Below, piece after piece: positions 24,521 to 36,754 of a stretch of 64,000 bases of DNA. The stretch's first letter is position 1. Every line of letters starts with the position of its first letter. The notes beneath the pieces were generated by a model. The model was not told where the DNA came from, ran no database searches, and was given only the letters and a program-made list of their open reading frames with translations. The position numbers were made by a program, and so were the translations under genes. This stretch comes from Cinclus cinclus (Eukaryota; Chordata; Aves; Passeriformes; Cinclidae). The stretch covers positions 7,390,033 to 7,454,032 of the forward strand of contig NC_085071.1 in assembly GCF_963662255.1 (NCBI RefSeq), read 5' to 3'.

Positions 24521-26291
24521 ATGACACCTGCATTGAGGGTTCTTGAGTTTGGCTTCCTGGGGAAAAGTGCCTCCTTTCGGAGTCAACTTGCCTGCGGCCC
24601 ATGCAGGGCATTTGCCTACAAAAATTCCATAAGGACGAGGATTTCTCCCAGACCAAAGCTGCCCTCTCCTCCAAACCTGGCTGCCATCGGAGGCCCAAAC
24701 CTGCCCTACAAAATGACACCTGCCAAGTGGGCTCTTGAGTTTGGCTTCTTGGGTGGAAGTGCCTCCTTTCAAAGCCAACTTGCCTGCGGCCCGTCCTGGG
24801 CTTTTGCCTACAAAAATTCCAGAATGACGAGGATTTCTCCCAGACCAAAGCTGCCCCCTCCTCCAAACCTGGCTGCCATCGGAGGCCCAAACGCGCCCTA
24901 CAAAATGACATTTGCCAAGTGGGCTCTTGAGTTTGGCTTCTTGCGGAAACGTGCCTCCTTTCAAAGCCAACTTGCCTAACTAGCCTGCGGCCCGTGCTGG
25001 GCTTTAGACTACAAAAATTCCATAAGGACGAGGATTTCTCCCAGACCAAAGCTGCCCCCTCCTCCAAACCTGGCTGCCATCGGAGGCCCAAACGCGCCCC
25101 ACAAAATGACATCTGCATTGAGGGTTCTTGAGTTTGGCTTCTTGGGGAAAAGTGCCTCCTTTCAAAGCCAACTTGCCTAACTTGCCTGCGGCCCGTCCTG
25201 GGCTTTTGCCTCCAAAAATTCCAGAAGGACGAGGATTTCTCCCAGGCCAAAGCTGCCCCCTCCTCCAAACCTGGCTGCCATCGGAGGCCCAAACGTGCCC
25301 TACAAAATGACACCTGCCAAGTGGGCACTTGAGTTTGGCTTCTTGGGGAAAAGTGACTCCTTTCAAAACCAACTTGCCTGTGTCCCGTCCCGGGCTTTTG
25401 CTACAAAAATTCCATAAGGACGAGGATTCCTCCCAGACCAAAGCTGCCCCCTCCTCCAAACCTGGCTGCCATCAGAGGCCCAAACGTGCCCTACAAAATG
25501 ACATCTGCCAAGTGGGCTCTTGAGTTTGGCTTCTTGGGGAAAAGTGCCTCCTTTCAAAGCCAACTTGCCTGCGGCCCGTCCTGGGCTTTTGCCTACAAAA
25601 ATTCCATAAGGACGAGGATTTCTCCCAGACCAAAGCTGCCCCCTCCTCCAAACCTGGCTGCCATCGGAGGCCCAAACGTGCCCTACAAAATGACATCTGC
25701 CAAGTGGGCTCTTGAGTTTGGCTTCTTGCGGAAAAGTGCCTCCTTTCAAAGCCAACTTGCCTAACTAGCCTGCAGCACATTCTGGGCTTTTGCCTACAAA
25801 AATTCCATAAGGACGAGGATTTCTCCCAGAACAAAGCTGCCCCCTCCTCCAAACCTAGCTGCCATCGGAGGCCCAAACGCGCCTCACAAAATGACATCTG
25901 CATTGAGGGTTCTTGAGTTTGGCTTCTTGGGGAAAAGTGCCTCCTTTTGGAGCCAACTTGCCTAACTTGCCTGCGGCCCATCCTGAGGTTTTGCTACAAA
26001 AATTCCATAAGGACGAGGATTTCTCCCAGAAGAAAGCTGCCCCCTCCTCCAAACCTGGCTGCCATCGGAGGCCCAAACGCGCCCTACAAAATGACATCTG
26101 CATTGTGGGTTCTTGAGTTTGGCTTCTTGGGGAAAAGTGCCTCCTTTCGGAGCCAACTTGCCTAACTTGCCTGCGGCCCGTCCTGGGCTTTTGAGTACAA
26201 AAATTCCAGAAGGACGAGGATTTCTCCCAGACCAAAGCTGCCCCCTCCTCCAAACCTGGCTGCCATCGGAGGCCCAAACGCACCCTACAAA
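24521..26291. repeat. 9-mer higher-order repeat, copy C (1,771 bp)
   Basis: Monomers at 24521, 24713, 24905, 25106, 25307, 25498, 25690, 25891 and 26091. It has the same types and lengths as 17462-19232, at a constant offset of 7,059. The unit at 25498 has lost GGGTGGAAG in favour of GGGGAAAAG, and 25891 has TTTTGGAGCC, a CpG decay of TTTCGGAGCC. Confidence 0.9.
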
Positions 26292-27269
26292 ATGACATCT
26301 GCATTGTGGGTTCTTGAGTTTGGCTTCTTGGGGAAAAGTGCCTCCTTTCAAAGCCAACTTGCCTAACTTGCCTGCGGCCCGTCCTGGGCTTTTGCCTACA
26401 AAAATTCCATAAGGACGAGGATTTCTCCCAGACCAAAGCTGCTCCCTCCTCCAAACCTGGCTGCCATCGGAGGCCCAAACGTGCCCTACAAAATGACATC
26501 TGCCAAGTGGGCTCTTGAGTTTGGCTTCTTGCGGAAAAGTGCCTCCTTTCAAAGCCAACTTGCCTGCGGCCCGTGCTGGGCTTTTGCCTACAAAAATTCC
26601 AGAAGGACGAGGATTTCTCCCAGACCAAAGCTGCCCCCTCCTCCAAACCTGGCTGCCATCGGAGGCCTAAACGCGCCCTACAAAATGACATCTGCCAAGT
26701 GGGCTCTTCAGTTTGGCTTCTTGGGGAAAAGTGCCTCCTTTCGGAGTCAACTTGCCGGCGGCCCATGCAGGGCTTTTGCCTACAAAAATTCCATAAGGAC
26801 GAGGATTTCTCCCAGACCAAAGCTGCCCCCTCCTCCAAACCTGGCTGCCATCGGAGGCCCAAACGCGCCCTACAAAATGACACCTGCCAAGTGGGCTCTT
26901 GAGTTTGGCTTCTTGCGGGAAACTGCCTCCTTTCAAAGCCAACATGCCTAACTAGCCTGCAGCACATTTTGGGGTTTTGCCTACAAAAATTCCATAAGGA
27001 CGAGGATTTCTCCCAGACCAAAGCTGCCCCCTCCTCCAAACCTGGCTGCCATCGGTGGCCCAAACGCGCCCTACAAAATGACATCTGCCAAGTGGGCTCC
27101 TGAGTTTGGCTTCTTGGGGGAAAGTGCCTCCTTTCAAAGCCAACTTGCCTGCAGCCCGTGCTGGGCTTTAGACTACAAAAATTCCATAAGGACGAGGATT
27201 TCTCCCAGACCAAAGCTGCCCCCTCCTCCAAAACTTGCTGCCATCGGAGGCCCAAACGCGCCTCACAAA
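26292..27269. repeat. Five linking monomers
   Basis: Monomers at 26292 (W/P), 26493 (Gc without insert), 26685 (M), 26877 (GCGGGAAACTGCC with AACATGCCT insert) and 27078 (L). No clear partner block in the window. The 26877 unit is one of the more divergent. Confidence 0.8.
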
Positions 27270-28264
27270 ATGACATCTGCATTGAGGGTTCTTGAGTTTT
27301 TCTTCTCGGGGAAAAGTGCCTCCTTTCGGAGCCAACTTGCCTAACTTGCCTGCGGCCCATCCTGGGCTTTTGCTACAAAAATTCCATAAGGACGAGGATT
27401 TCTCCCAGAAGAAAGCTGCCCCCTCCTCCAAACCTGGCTGCCATCGGAGGCCCAAACGCGCCCTACAAAATGACATCTGCATTGTGGGTTCTTGAGTTTG
27501 GCTTCTTGGGGAAAAGTGCCTCCTTTCGGAGCCAACTTGCCTAACTTGCCTGCGGCCCGTCCTGGGCTTTTGAGTACAAAAATTCCAGAAGGACGAGGAT
27601 TTCTCCCAGACCAAAGCTGCCCCCTCCTCCAAACCTGGCTGCCATCGGAGGCCCAAACGCACCCTACAAAATGACATCTGCATTGTGGGTTCTTGAGTTT
27701 GGCTTCTTGGGGAAAAGTGCCTCCTTTCAAAGCCAACTTGCCTAACTTGCCTGCGGCCCGTCCTGGGCTTTTGCCTACAAAAATTCCAGAAGGACAAGGA
27801 TTTCTCCCAGACAAAAGCTGCTCCCTCCTCCAAACCTGGCTGCCATCGGAGGCCCAAACGTGCCCTACAAAATGACATCTGCCAAGTGGGCTCTTGAGTT
27901 TGGCTTCTTGGGTGGAAGTGCCTCCTTTCAAAGCCAACTTGCCGGCGGCCCGTCCTGGGCTTTTGCTTACAAAAATTCCAGAAGGACGAGGATTTCTCCC
28001 AGACCAAAGCTGCCCCCTCCTCCAAACCTGGCTGCCATCGGAGGCCCAAACGTGCCCTACAAAATGACATCTGCCAAGTGGGCTCTTGAGTTTGGCTTCT
28101 TGCGGAAAAGTGCCTCCTTTCAAAGCCAACTTGCCTAACTAGCCTGCGGCCCATTCTGGGCTTTAGCCTACAAAAATTCCATAAGGACGAGGATTTCTCC
28201 CAGACCAAAGCTGCCCCCTCCTCCAAACCTGGCTGCCATCGGAGGCCCAAACGCGCCCTACAAA
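27270..28264. repeat. C-S-Pac-Gt-Gc 5-mer, second copy (995 bp)
   Basis: Monomers at 27270, 27470, 27671, 27872 and 28064, colinear with 10392-11386 at offset 16,878. The first unit has a private TTTTTCTTCTCGGGG, and the Gt unit has GCCGGCGG in place of GCCTGCGG. Confidence 0.85.
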
Positions 28265-29442
28265 ATGACATCTGCCAAGTGGGCTCTTGAGTTTGGCTTC
28301 TTGGGGGAAAGTGCCTCCTTTCAAAGCCAACTTGCCTGCGGCCCGTCCTGGGCTTGTGCCTACAAAAATTCCAGAAGGACGAGGATTTCTCCGAGAAGAA
28401 AGCTGCCCCCTCCTCCAAACCTGGCTGCCATCGGAGGCCCAAACGCGCCCTACAAAATGACATCTGCCAAGTGGGCTCTTGAGTTTGGCTTCTTGGGGAA
28501 AAGTGCCTCCTTTCGGAGCCAACTTGCCTACCTTGCCTGCGGCCCATCCTGGGCTTGTGCCTACAAAAATTCCATAAGGACGAGGATTTCTCCGAGAAGA
28601 AAGCTGCCCCCTCCTCCAAACCTGGCTGCCATCGGAGGCCCAAACGCGCCCTACAAAATGACATCTGCCAAGTGGGCTCTTGAGTTTGGCTTCTTGGGGA
28701 AAAGTGCCTCCTTTCGGAGCCAACTTGCCTAACTTGCCTGCGGCCCGTCCTGGGCTTTTGAGTACAAAAATTCCAGAAGGACGAGGATTTCTCCCAGACC
28801 AAAGCTGCCCCCTCCTCCAAACCTGGCTGCCATCGGAGGTCCAAACGCACCCTACAAAATGACATCTGCATTGTGGGTTCTTGAGTTTGGCTTCTTGGGG
28901 AAAAGTGCCTCCTTTCAAAGCCAACTTGCCTAACTTGCCTGCGGCCCGTCTTGGGCTTTTGCCTCCAAAAATTCCAGAAGGACAAGGATTTCTCCCAGAC
29001 CAAAGCTGCTCCCTCCTCCAAACCTGGCTGCCATCGGAGGCCCAAACGCGCCCTACAAAATGACATCTGCCAAGTGGGCTCTTGAGTTTGGCTTCTTGGG
29101 GAAAAGTGACTCCTTTCAAAACCAACTTGCCTGCATCCCGTCCCGGACGTTTGCTACAAAAATTCCATAAGGACGAGGATTCCTCCCAGACCAAAGCTGC
29201 CCCCTCCGCCAAACCTGGCTGCCATCGGAGGCCCAAACGCGCCCTACAAAATGACATCTGCCAAGCGGGCTCTTGAGTTTGGCTTCTTGGGGAAAAGTGC
29301 CTCCTTTCGGAGTCAACTTGCCGGCGGCCCATGCAGGGCTATTGCCTCCAAAAATTCCATAAGGACGAGGATTTCTCCCAGACCAAAGCTGCCCCCTCCT
29401 CCAAACCTGGCTGCCATCGGAGGCCCAAACGCGCCCCACAAA
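28265..29442. repeat. V-like pair, S, Pac, Y, Z cassette
   Basis: Monomers at 28265, 28457, 28658, 28859, 29060 and 29251. The first two units share CTTGTGCC and CCGAGAAGAAAG, so one is probably a local duplicate made by unequal exchange. In the 28457 unit the duplicated nonamer reads ACCTTGCCT, which removes the TAA. Y is at 29060-29250 and Z at 29251-29442. Confidence 0.83.
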
Positions 29443-31213
29443 ATGACATCTGCATTGAGGGTTCTTGAGCTTGGCTTCTTGGGGAAAAGTGCCTCCTTTC
29501 GGAGCCAACCTGCCTAACTTGCCTGCGGCCCGTCCTGGGCTTTTGCCTCCAAAAATTCCATAAGGACGAGGATTTCTCCCAGGCCAAAGCTGCCCCCTCC
29601 TCCAAACCTGGCTGCCATCGGAGGCCCAAACGTGCCCAACAAAATGACACCTGCCAAGTGGGCTCTTGAGTTTGGCTTCTTGGGGAAAAGTGACTCCTTT
29701 CAAAACCAACTTGCCTGTGTCCCGTCCCGGGCTTTTGCTACAAAAATTCCATAAGGACGAGGATTTCTCCCAGACCAAAGCTGCACCCTCCTCCAAACCT
29801 GGCTACCATCGGAGGCCCAAACGTGCCCTACAAAATGACATCTGCATTGTGGGCTCTTGAGTTTGGCTTCTTGGGTGGAAGTGCCTCCTTTCAAAGCCAA
29901 CTTGTCTGCGGCCCGTCCTGGGCTTTTGCCTACAAAAATTCAATAAGGACGAGGATTTCTCCCAGACCAAAGCTGCCCCCTCCTCCAAACCTGGCTGCCA
30001 TCGGAGGCCCAAACGCGCCCTACAAAATGACATCTGCCAAGTGGGCTCTTGAGTTTGGCTTCTTGCGGAAAAGTGCCTCCTTTCAAAGCCAACTTGCCTA
30101 ACTAGCCTGCAGCACATTCTGGGCTTTTGCCTACAAAAATTCCATAAGGACGAGGATTTCTCCCAGACCAAAGCTGCCCCCTCCTCCAAACCTAGCTGCC
30201 ATCGGTGGCCCAAACGCGCCCTACAAAATGACATCTGCCAAGTGGGCTCCTGAGTTTGGCTTCTTGGGGGAAAGTGCCTCCTTTCAAAGCCAACTTGACT
30301 GCAGCCCGTCCTGGGCTTTAGACTACAAAAATTCCATAAGGACGAGGATTTCTCCCAGAACAAAGCTGCCCCCTCCTCCAAACCTGGCTGCCATCGGAGG
30401 CCCAAACGCGCCTCACAAAATGACATCTGCATTGAGGGTTCTTGAGTTTGGCTTCTTGGGGAAAAGTGCCTCCTTTCGGAGCCAACTTGCCTAACTTGCC
30501 TGCGGCCCGTCCTGGGCTTTTGCCTACAAAAATTCCATAAGGACGAGGATTTCTCCCAGACCAAAGCTGCCCCCTCCTCCAAACCTGGCTGCCATCGGAG
30601 GCCCAAACGCGCCCTACAAAATGACACCTGCCAAGTGGGCTCTTGAGTTTGGCTTCTTGGGGAAAATTGCCTCCTTTCAAAGCCAACTTGCCTAACTTGC
30701 CTGCGGCCCGTCCTGGGCTTTTGCCTACAAAAATTCCAGAAGGACAAGGATTTCTCCCAGACCAAAGCTGCTCCCTCCTCCAAACCTGGCTGCCATCGGA
30801 GGCCCAAACGCGCCCTACAAAATGACATCTGCCAAGTGGGCTCTTGAGTTTGGCTTCTTGGGGAAAAGTGACTCCTTTCAAAACCAACTTGCCTGCGTCC
30901 CGTCCCGGACGTTTGCTACAAAAATTCCATAAGGACGAGGATTCCTCCCAGACCAAAGCTGCCCCCTCCGCCAAACCTGGCTGCCATCGGAGGCCCAAAC
31001 GCGCCCTACAAAATGACACCTGCCAAGTGGGCTCTTGAGTTTGGCTTCTTGGGGAAAAGTGCCTCCTTTCGGAGCCAACTTGCCTAACTAGCCTGCGGCC
31101 CGTCCTGGGCTTTTGAGTACAAAAATTCCATAAGAACGAGGATTTCTCCCAGACCAAAGCTGCCCCCTCCTCCAAACCTGGCTGCCATCGGAGGCCCAAA
31201 CGCGCCCTACAAA
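29443..31213. repeat. Transition region, nine monomers
   Basis: Monomers at 29443, 29644, 29835, 30027, 30228, 30420, 30621, 30822 and 31013: R/P, X, Gt, Gc/A, L, R/P, I/Pac, Y and a 201-bp unit. The first five resemble the middle of the 17-26 kb repeat. The last three introduce the GAAAATTGCC-Pac-Y order that dominates to about 59 kb, so this is the seam between two domains. GACGAGG reads AACGAGG at about 31134. Confidence 0.8.
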
Positions 31214-33230
31214 ATGACATCTGCCAAGTGGGCTCTTGAGTTTGGCTTCTTGGGGAAAAGTGCCTCCTTTCGGAGCCAAATTGCCTAACTTGCCTGCGGC
31301 CCGTCCTGGGCTTTTGCCTCCAAAAATTCCAGAAGGACGAGGATTTCTCCCAGACCAAAGCTGCCCCCTCCTCCAAACCTGGCTGCCATCGGAGGCCCAA
31401 ACGCGCCCCACAAAATGACACCTGCATTGAGGGTTCTTGAGTTTGGCTTCCTGGGGAAAAGTGCCTCCTTTCGGAGTCAACTTGCCTGCGGCCCATGCAG
31501 GGCTTTTGCCTACAAAAATTCCAGAAGGACGAGGATTTCTCCCAGACCAAAGCTGCCCCCTCCTCCAAACCTGGCTGCCATCGGAGGCCCAAACGTGCCC
31601 TACAAAATGACACCTGCCAAGTGGGCTCTTGAGTTTGGCTTCTTGGGTGGAAGTGCCTCCTTTCAAAGCCAACTTGCCTAACTTGCCTGCGGCCCATGTG
31701 GGGTTTTTGCCTACAAAAATTCCATAAGGACGAGGATTTCTCCCAGACCAAAGCTGCCCCCTCCTCCAAACCTGGCTGACATCGGAGGCCCAAACGCGCC
31801 CTAGAAAATGACACCTGCCAAGTCGGCTCTTGAGTTTGGCTTCTTGGGGAAAAGTGACTCCTTTCAAAACCAACTTGCCTGCGTCCCGTCCTGGGCTTTT
31901 GCTACAAAAATTCCATAAGGACGAGGATTCCTCCCAAACCAAAGCTGCCCCCTCCTCCAAACCTGGCTGCCATCGGAGGCCCAAACGCGCCCTACAAAAT
32001 GACATCTGCCAAGTGGGCTCTTGAGTTTGGCTTTCTGGGGAAAAGTGCCTCCTTTCGGAGTCAACTTGCCTGCGGCTCATGCAGGGGTTTTGCCTACAAA
32101 AATTCCATAAGGACGAGGATTTCTCCCAGACCAAAGCTGCCCCCTCCTCCAAACCTGGCTGCCATCGGAGGCCCAAACGCGCCCTACAAAATGACACCTG
32201 CCAAGTGGGCTCTTGAGTTTGGCTTCTTGGGGAAAATTGCCTCCTTTCGGAGTCAACTTGCCGGCGGCCCATGCAGGGCTTTTGCCTACAAAAATTCCAT
32301 AAGGACGAGGATTTCTCCCAGGCCAAAGCTGCCCCCTCCTCCAAACCTGGCTGCCATCGGAGGCCCAAACGCGCCCTACAAAATGACATCTGCATTGTGG
32401 GTTCTTGAGTTTGGCTTCTTGGGGAAAAGTGCCTCCTTTCGGAGCCAACTTGCCTAACTTGCCTGCGGCCCGTCCTGGGCTTTTGAGTACAAAAATTCCA
32501 TAAGGACGAGGATTTCTCCCAGACCAAAGCTGCCCCCTCCTCCAAACCTGGCTGCCATCGGAGGCCCAAACGCGCCCTACAAAATGACACCTGCCAAGTG
32601 GGCTCTTGAGTTTGGCTTCTTGGGGAAAATTGCCTCCTTTCAAAGCCAACTTGCCTAACTTGCCTGCGGCCCGTCCTGGGCTTTTGCCTACAAAAATTCC
32701 AGAAGGACAAGGATTTCTCCCAGACCAAAGCTGCCCCCTCCTCCAAACCTGGCTGCCATCGGAGGCCCAAACGCGCCCTATAAAATGACATCTGCCAAGT
32801 GGGCTCTTGAGTTTGGCTTCTTGGGGAAAAGTGACTCCTTTCAAAACCAACTTGCCTGCGTCCCGTCCCGGACGTTTGCTACAAAAATTCCATAAGGACG
32901 AGGATTCCTCCCAGACCAAAGCTGCCCCCTCCGCCAAACCTGGCTGCCATCGGAGGCCCAAACACGCCCTACAAAATGACATCTGCCAAGCGGGCTCTTG
33001 AGTTTGGCTTCTTGGGGAAAAGTGCCTCCTTTCGGAGTCAACTTGCCGGCGGCCCATGCAGGGCTTTTGCCTCCAAAAATTCCAGAAGGACGAGGATTTC
33101 TCCCAGACCAAAGCTGCCCCCTCCTCCAAACCTGGCTGCCATCGGAGGCCCAAACGCGCCCTACAAAATGACACCTGCCAAGTGGGCTCTTGAGTTTGGC
33201 TTCTTGGGGAAAAGTGCCTCCTTTCGGAGC
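31214..33230. repeat. 11-mer higher-order repeat of the right domain (about 2,155 bp)
   Basis: Monomers at 31214 (T), 31415 (Lc), 31607 (Gt/F), 31808 (X with AAGTCGG), 31999 (Uc with CTCATGCAGGGG), 32191 (I/M), 32383 (S), 32584 (I/Pac), 32785 (Y), 32976 (Z) and 33168 (201 bp, CGGCCTGTGCTGGG). The next T unit starts at 33369. The version at 41788-43751 is the same series without the X unit (1,964 bp). This is the clearest full unit of the 30-59 kb domain. Confidence 0.88.
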
Positions 33231-34992
33231 CAACTTGCCTAACTAGCCTGCGGCCTGTGCTGGGCTTTTGCCTACAAAAATTCCATAAGGACGAGGATTT
33301 CTCCCAGACCAAAGCTGCCCCCTCCTCCAAACCTGGCTGCCATCAGAGGCCCAAACGCGCCCTACAAAATGACATCTGCCAAGTGGGCTCTTGAGTTTGG
33401 CTTCTTGGGGAAAAGTGCCTCCTTTCGGAGCCAAATTGCCTAACTTGCCTGCGGCCCGTCCTGGGCTTTTGCCTCCAAAAATTCCAGAAGGACGAGGATT
33501 TCTCCCAGACCAAAGCTGCCCCCTCCTCCAAACCTGGCTGCCATCGGAGGCCCAAACGCGCCCCACCAAATGACACCTGCATTGAGGGTTCTTGAGTTTG
33601 GCTTCCTGGGGAAAAGTGCCTCCTTTCGGAGTCAACTTGCCTGCGGCCCATGCAGGGCTTTTGCCTACAAAAATTCCAGAAGGACGAGGATTTCTCCCAG
33701 ACCAAAGCTGCCCCCTCCTCCAAACCTGGCTGCCATCGGAGGCCCAAACGTGCCCTACAAAATGACACCTGCCAAGTGGGCTCTTGAGTTTGGCTTCTTG
33801 GGTGGAAGTGCCTCCTTTCAAAGCCAACTTGCCTGCGGCACGTCCTGGGCTTTTCCCTACAAAAATTCCATAAGGACGAGGATTTCTCCCAGACCAAAGC
33901 TGCCCCCTCCTCCAAACCTGGCTGCCATCGGAGGCCCAAACGCGCCCTACAAAATGACATCTGCCAAGTGGGCTCTTGAGATTGGCTTCTTGCGGAAAAG
34001 TGCCTCCTTTCGGAGCCAACTTGCCTAACTAGCCTGCGGCCCGTGCTGGGCTTTTGCCTACAAAAATTCCATAAGGACGAGGATTTCTCCCAGACCAAAG
34101 CTGCCCCCTCCTCCAAACCTGGCTGCCATCGGAGGCCCAAACGCGCCCCACAAAATGACATCTGCATTGAGGGTTCTTGAGTTTGGCTTCTTGGGGAAAA
34201 GTGCCTCCTTTCGGAGTCAACTTGCCTAACTTGCCTGCGGCCCATGTGGGGTTTTTGCCTACAAAAATTCCATAAGGACGAGGATTTCTCCCAGACCAAA
34301 GCTGCCCCCTCCTCCAAACCTGGCTGCCATCGGAGGCCGAAACGCGCCCTACAAAATGACACCTGCCAAGTCGGCTCTTGAGTTTGGCTTCTTGGGGAAA
34401 AGTGACTCCTTTCAAAACCAACTTGCCTGCGTCCCGTCCTGGGCTTTTGCTACAAAAATTCCATAAGGACGAGGATTCCTCCCAGACCAAAGCTGCCACC
34501 TCCTCCAAACCTGGCTGCCATCGGAGGCCCAAACGCGCCCTACAAAATGACACCTGCCAAGTCGGCTCTTGAGTTTGGCTTCTTGGGAAAAAGTGACTCC
34601 TTTCAAAACCAACTTGCCTGCGTCCCGTCCTGGGCTTTTGCTACAAAAATTCCATAAGGACGAGGATTCCTCCCAGACCAAAGCTGCCCCCTCCTCCAAA
34701 CCTGGCTGCCATCGGAGGCCCAAACGCGCCCTACAAAATGACATCTGCCAAGTGGGCTCTTGAGTTTGGCTTTCTGGGGAAAAGTGCCTCCTTTCGGAGT
34801 CAACTTGCCTGCGGCTCATGCAGGGGTTTTGCCTCCAAAAATTCCATAAGGACGAGGATTTCTCCCAGAACAAAGCTGCCCCCTCCTCCAAACCTGGCTG
34901 CCATCGGAGGCCCAAACGCGCCCTACAAAATGACACCTGCCAAGTGGGCTCTTGAGTTTGGCTTCTTGGGGAAAATTGCCTCCTTTCGGAGT
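33231..34992. repeat. 1,762-bp tandem duplication, copy 1
   Basis: This segment and 34993-36754 match base for base in my line-by-line reading, except C at 33647 against G at 35409. Private changes present in both include GCCCCACCAAATG, GGCACGTCCTGGGC with TTTTCCCTAC, GAGATTGGC, GGAGGCCGAAACG, GCTGCCACCTCC and TTGGGAAAAAGTGAC. Nine monomers long (T, Lc, Gt, Gc, R/F, X, X, Uc, I). The edge is ambiguous by about 14 bases. Confidence 0.92.
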
Positions 34993-35130
34993 CAACTTGC
35001 CTAACTAGCCTGCGGCCTGTGCTGGGCTTTTGCCTACAAAAATTCCATAAGGACGAGGATTTCTCCCAGACCAAAGCTGCCCCCTCCTCCAAACCTGGCT
35101 GCCATCAGAGGCCCAAACGCGCCCTACAAA
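34930..35130. repeat. Hybrid monomer at the duplication junction
   Basis: The left part (GAAAATTGCC, CGGAGTC) matches the I unit at 36692. The right part (AACTAGCCT, CGGCCTGTGCTGGG, CATCAGAGG) matches the 201-bp unit at 33168. The switch lies between about 34992 and 35006, in or next to the 9-bp duplication site. This is the expected footprint of unequal crossover. Confidence 0.88.
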
Positions 35131-36754
35131 ATGACATCTGCCAAGTGGGCTCTTGAGTTTGGCTTCTTGGGGAAAAGTGCCTCCTTTCGGAGCCAAATTG
35201 CCTAACTTGCCTGCGGCCCGTCCTGGGCTTTTGCCTCCAAAAATTCCAGAAGGACGAGGATTTCTCCCAGACCAAAGCTGCCCCCTCCTCCAAACCTGGC
35301 TGCCATCGGAGGCCCAAACGCGCCCCACCAAATGACACCTGCATTGAGGGTTCTTGAGTTTGGCTTCCTGGGGAAAAGTGCCTCCTTTCGGAGTCAACTT
35401 GCCTGCGGGCCATGCAGGGCTTTTGCCTACAAAAATTCCAGAAGGACGAGGATTTCTCCCAGACCAAAGCTGCCCCCTCCTCCAAACCTGGCTGCCATCG
35501 GAGGCCCAAACGTGCCCTACAAAATGACACCTGCCAAGTGGGCTCTTGAGTTTGGCTTCTTGGGTGGAAGTGCCTCCTTTCAAAGCCAACTTGCCTGCGG
35601 CACGTCCTGGGCTTTTCCCTACAAAAATTCCATAAGGACGAGGATTTCTCCCAGACCAAAGCTGCCCCCTCCTCCAAACCTGGCTGCCATCGGAGGCCCA
35701 AACGCGCCCTACAAAATGACATCTGCCAAGTGGGCTCTTGAGATTGGCTTCTTGCGGAAAAGTGCCTCCTTTCGGAGCCAACTTGCCTAACTAGCCTGCG
35801 GCCCGTGCTGGGCTTTTGCCTACAAAAATTCCATAAGGACGAGGATTTCTCCCAGACCAAAGCTGCCCCCTCCTCCAAACCTGGCTGCCATCGGAGGCCC
35901 AAACGCGCCCCACAAAATGACATCTGCATTGAGGGTTCTTGAGTTTGGCTTCTTGGGGAAAAGTGCCTCCTTTCGGAGTCAACTTGCCTAACTTGCCTGC
36001 GGCCCATGTGGGGTTTTTGCCTACAAAAATTCCATAAGGACGAGGATTTCTCCCAGACCAAAGCTGCCCCCTCCTCCAAACCTGGCTGCCATCGGAGGCC
36101 GAAACGCGCCCTACAAAATGACACCTGCCAAGTCGGCTCTTGAGTTTGGCTTCTTGGGGAAAAGTGACTCCTTTCAAAACCAACTTGCCTGCGTCCCGTC
36201 CTGGGCTTTTGCTACAAAAATTCCATAAGGACGAGGATTCCTCCCAGACCAAAGCTGCCACCTCCTCCAAACCTGGCTGCCATCGGAGGCCCAAACGCGC
36301 CCTACAAAATGACACCTGCCAAGTCGGCTCTTGAGTTTGGCTTCTTGGGAAAAAGTGACTCCTTTCAAAACCAACTTGCCTGCGTCCCGTCCTGGGCTTT
36401 TGCTACAAAAATTCCATAAGGACGAGGATTCCTCCCAGACCAAAGCTGCCCCCTCCTCCAAACCTGGCTGCCATCGGAGGCCCAAACGCGCCCTACAAAA
36501 TGACATCTGCCAAGTGGGCTCTTGAGTTTGGCTTTCTGGGGAAAAGTGCCTCCTTTCGGAGTCAACTTGCCTGCGGCTCATGCAGGGGTTTTGCCTCCAA
36601 AAATTCCATAAGGACGAGGATTTCTCCCAGAACAAAGCTGCCCCCTCCTCCAAACCTGGCTGCCATCGGAGGCCCAAACGCGCCCTACAAAATGACACCT
36701 GCCAAGTGGGCTCTTGAGTTTGGCTTCTTGGGGAAAATTGCCTCCTTTCGGAGT
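34993..36754. repeat. 1,762-bp tandem duplication, copy 2
   Basis: Second copy, directly adjoining the first, about 99.9% identical by eye (one substitution seen). After 36754 the sequence continues GCCGGCGGCCC, the normal I/M monomer, whereas copy 1 ends in AACTAGCCTGCGGCC. That places the exchange inside a monomer. Confidence 0.92.

Noticed and set aside
31134..31134. Possible sequencing or assembly errors at single odd bases (AACGAGG here, ACTAAAAAAATT near 9700)
   Set aside because: Isolated substitutions are expected in a satellite, and I cannot tell them from read errors without the raw reads, so they are not reported as features.
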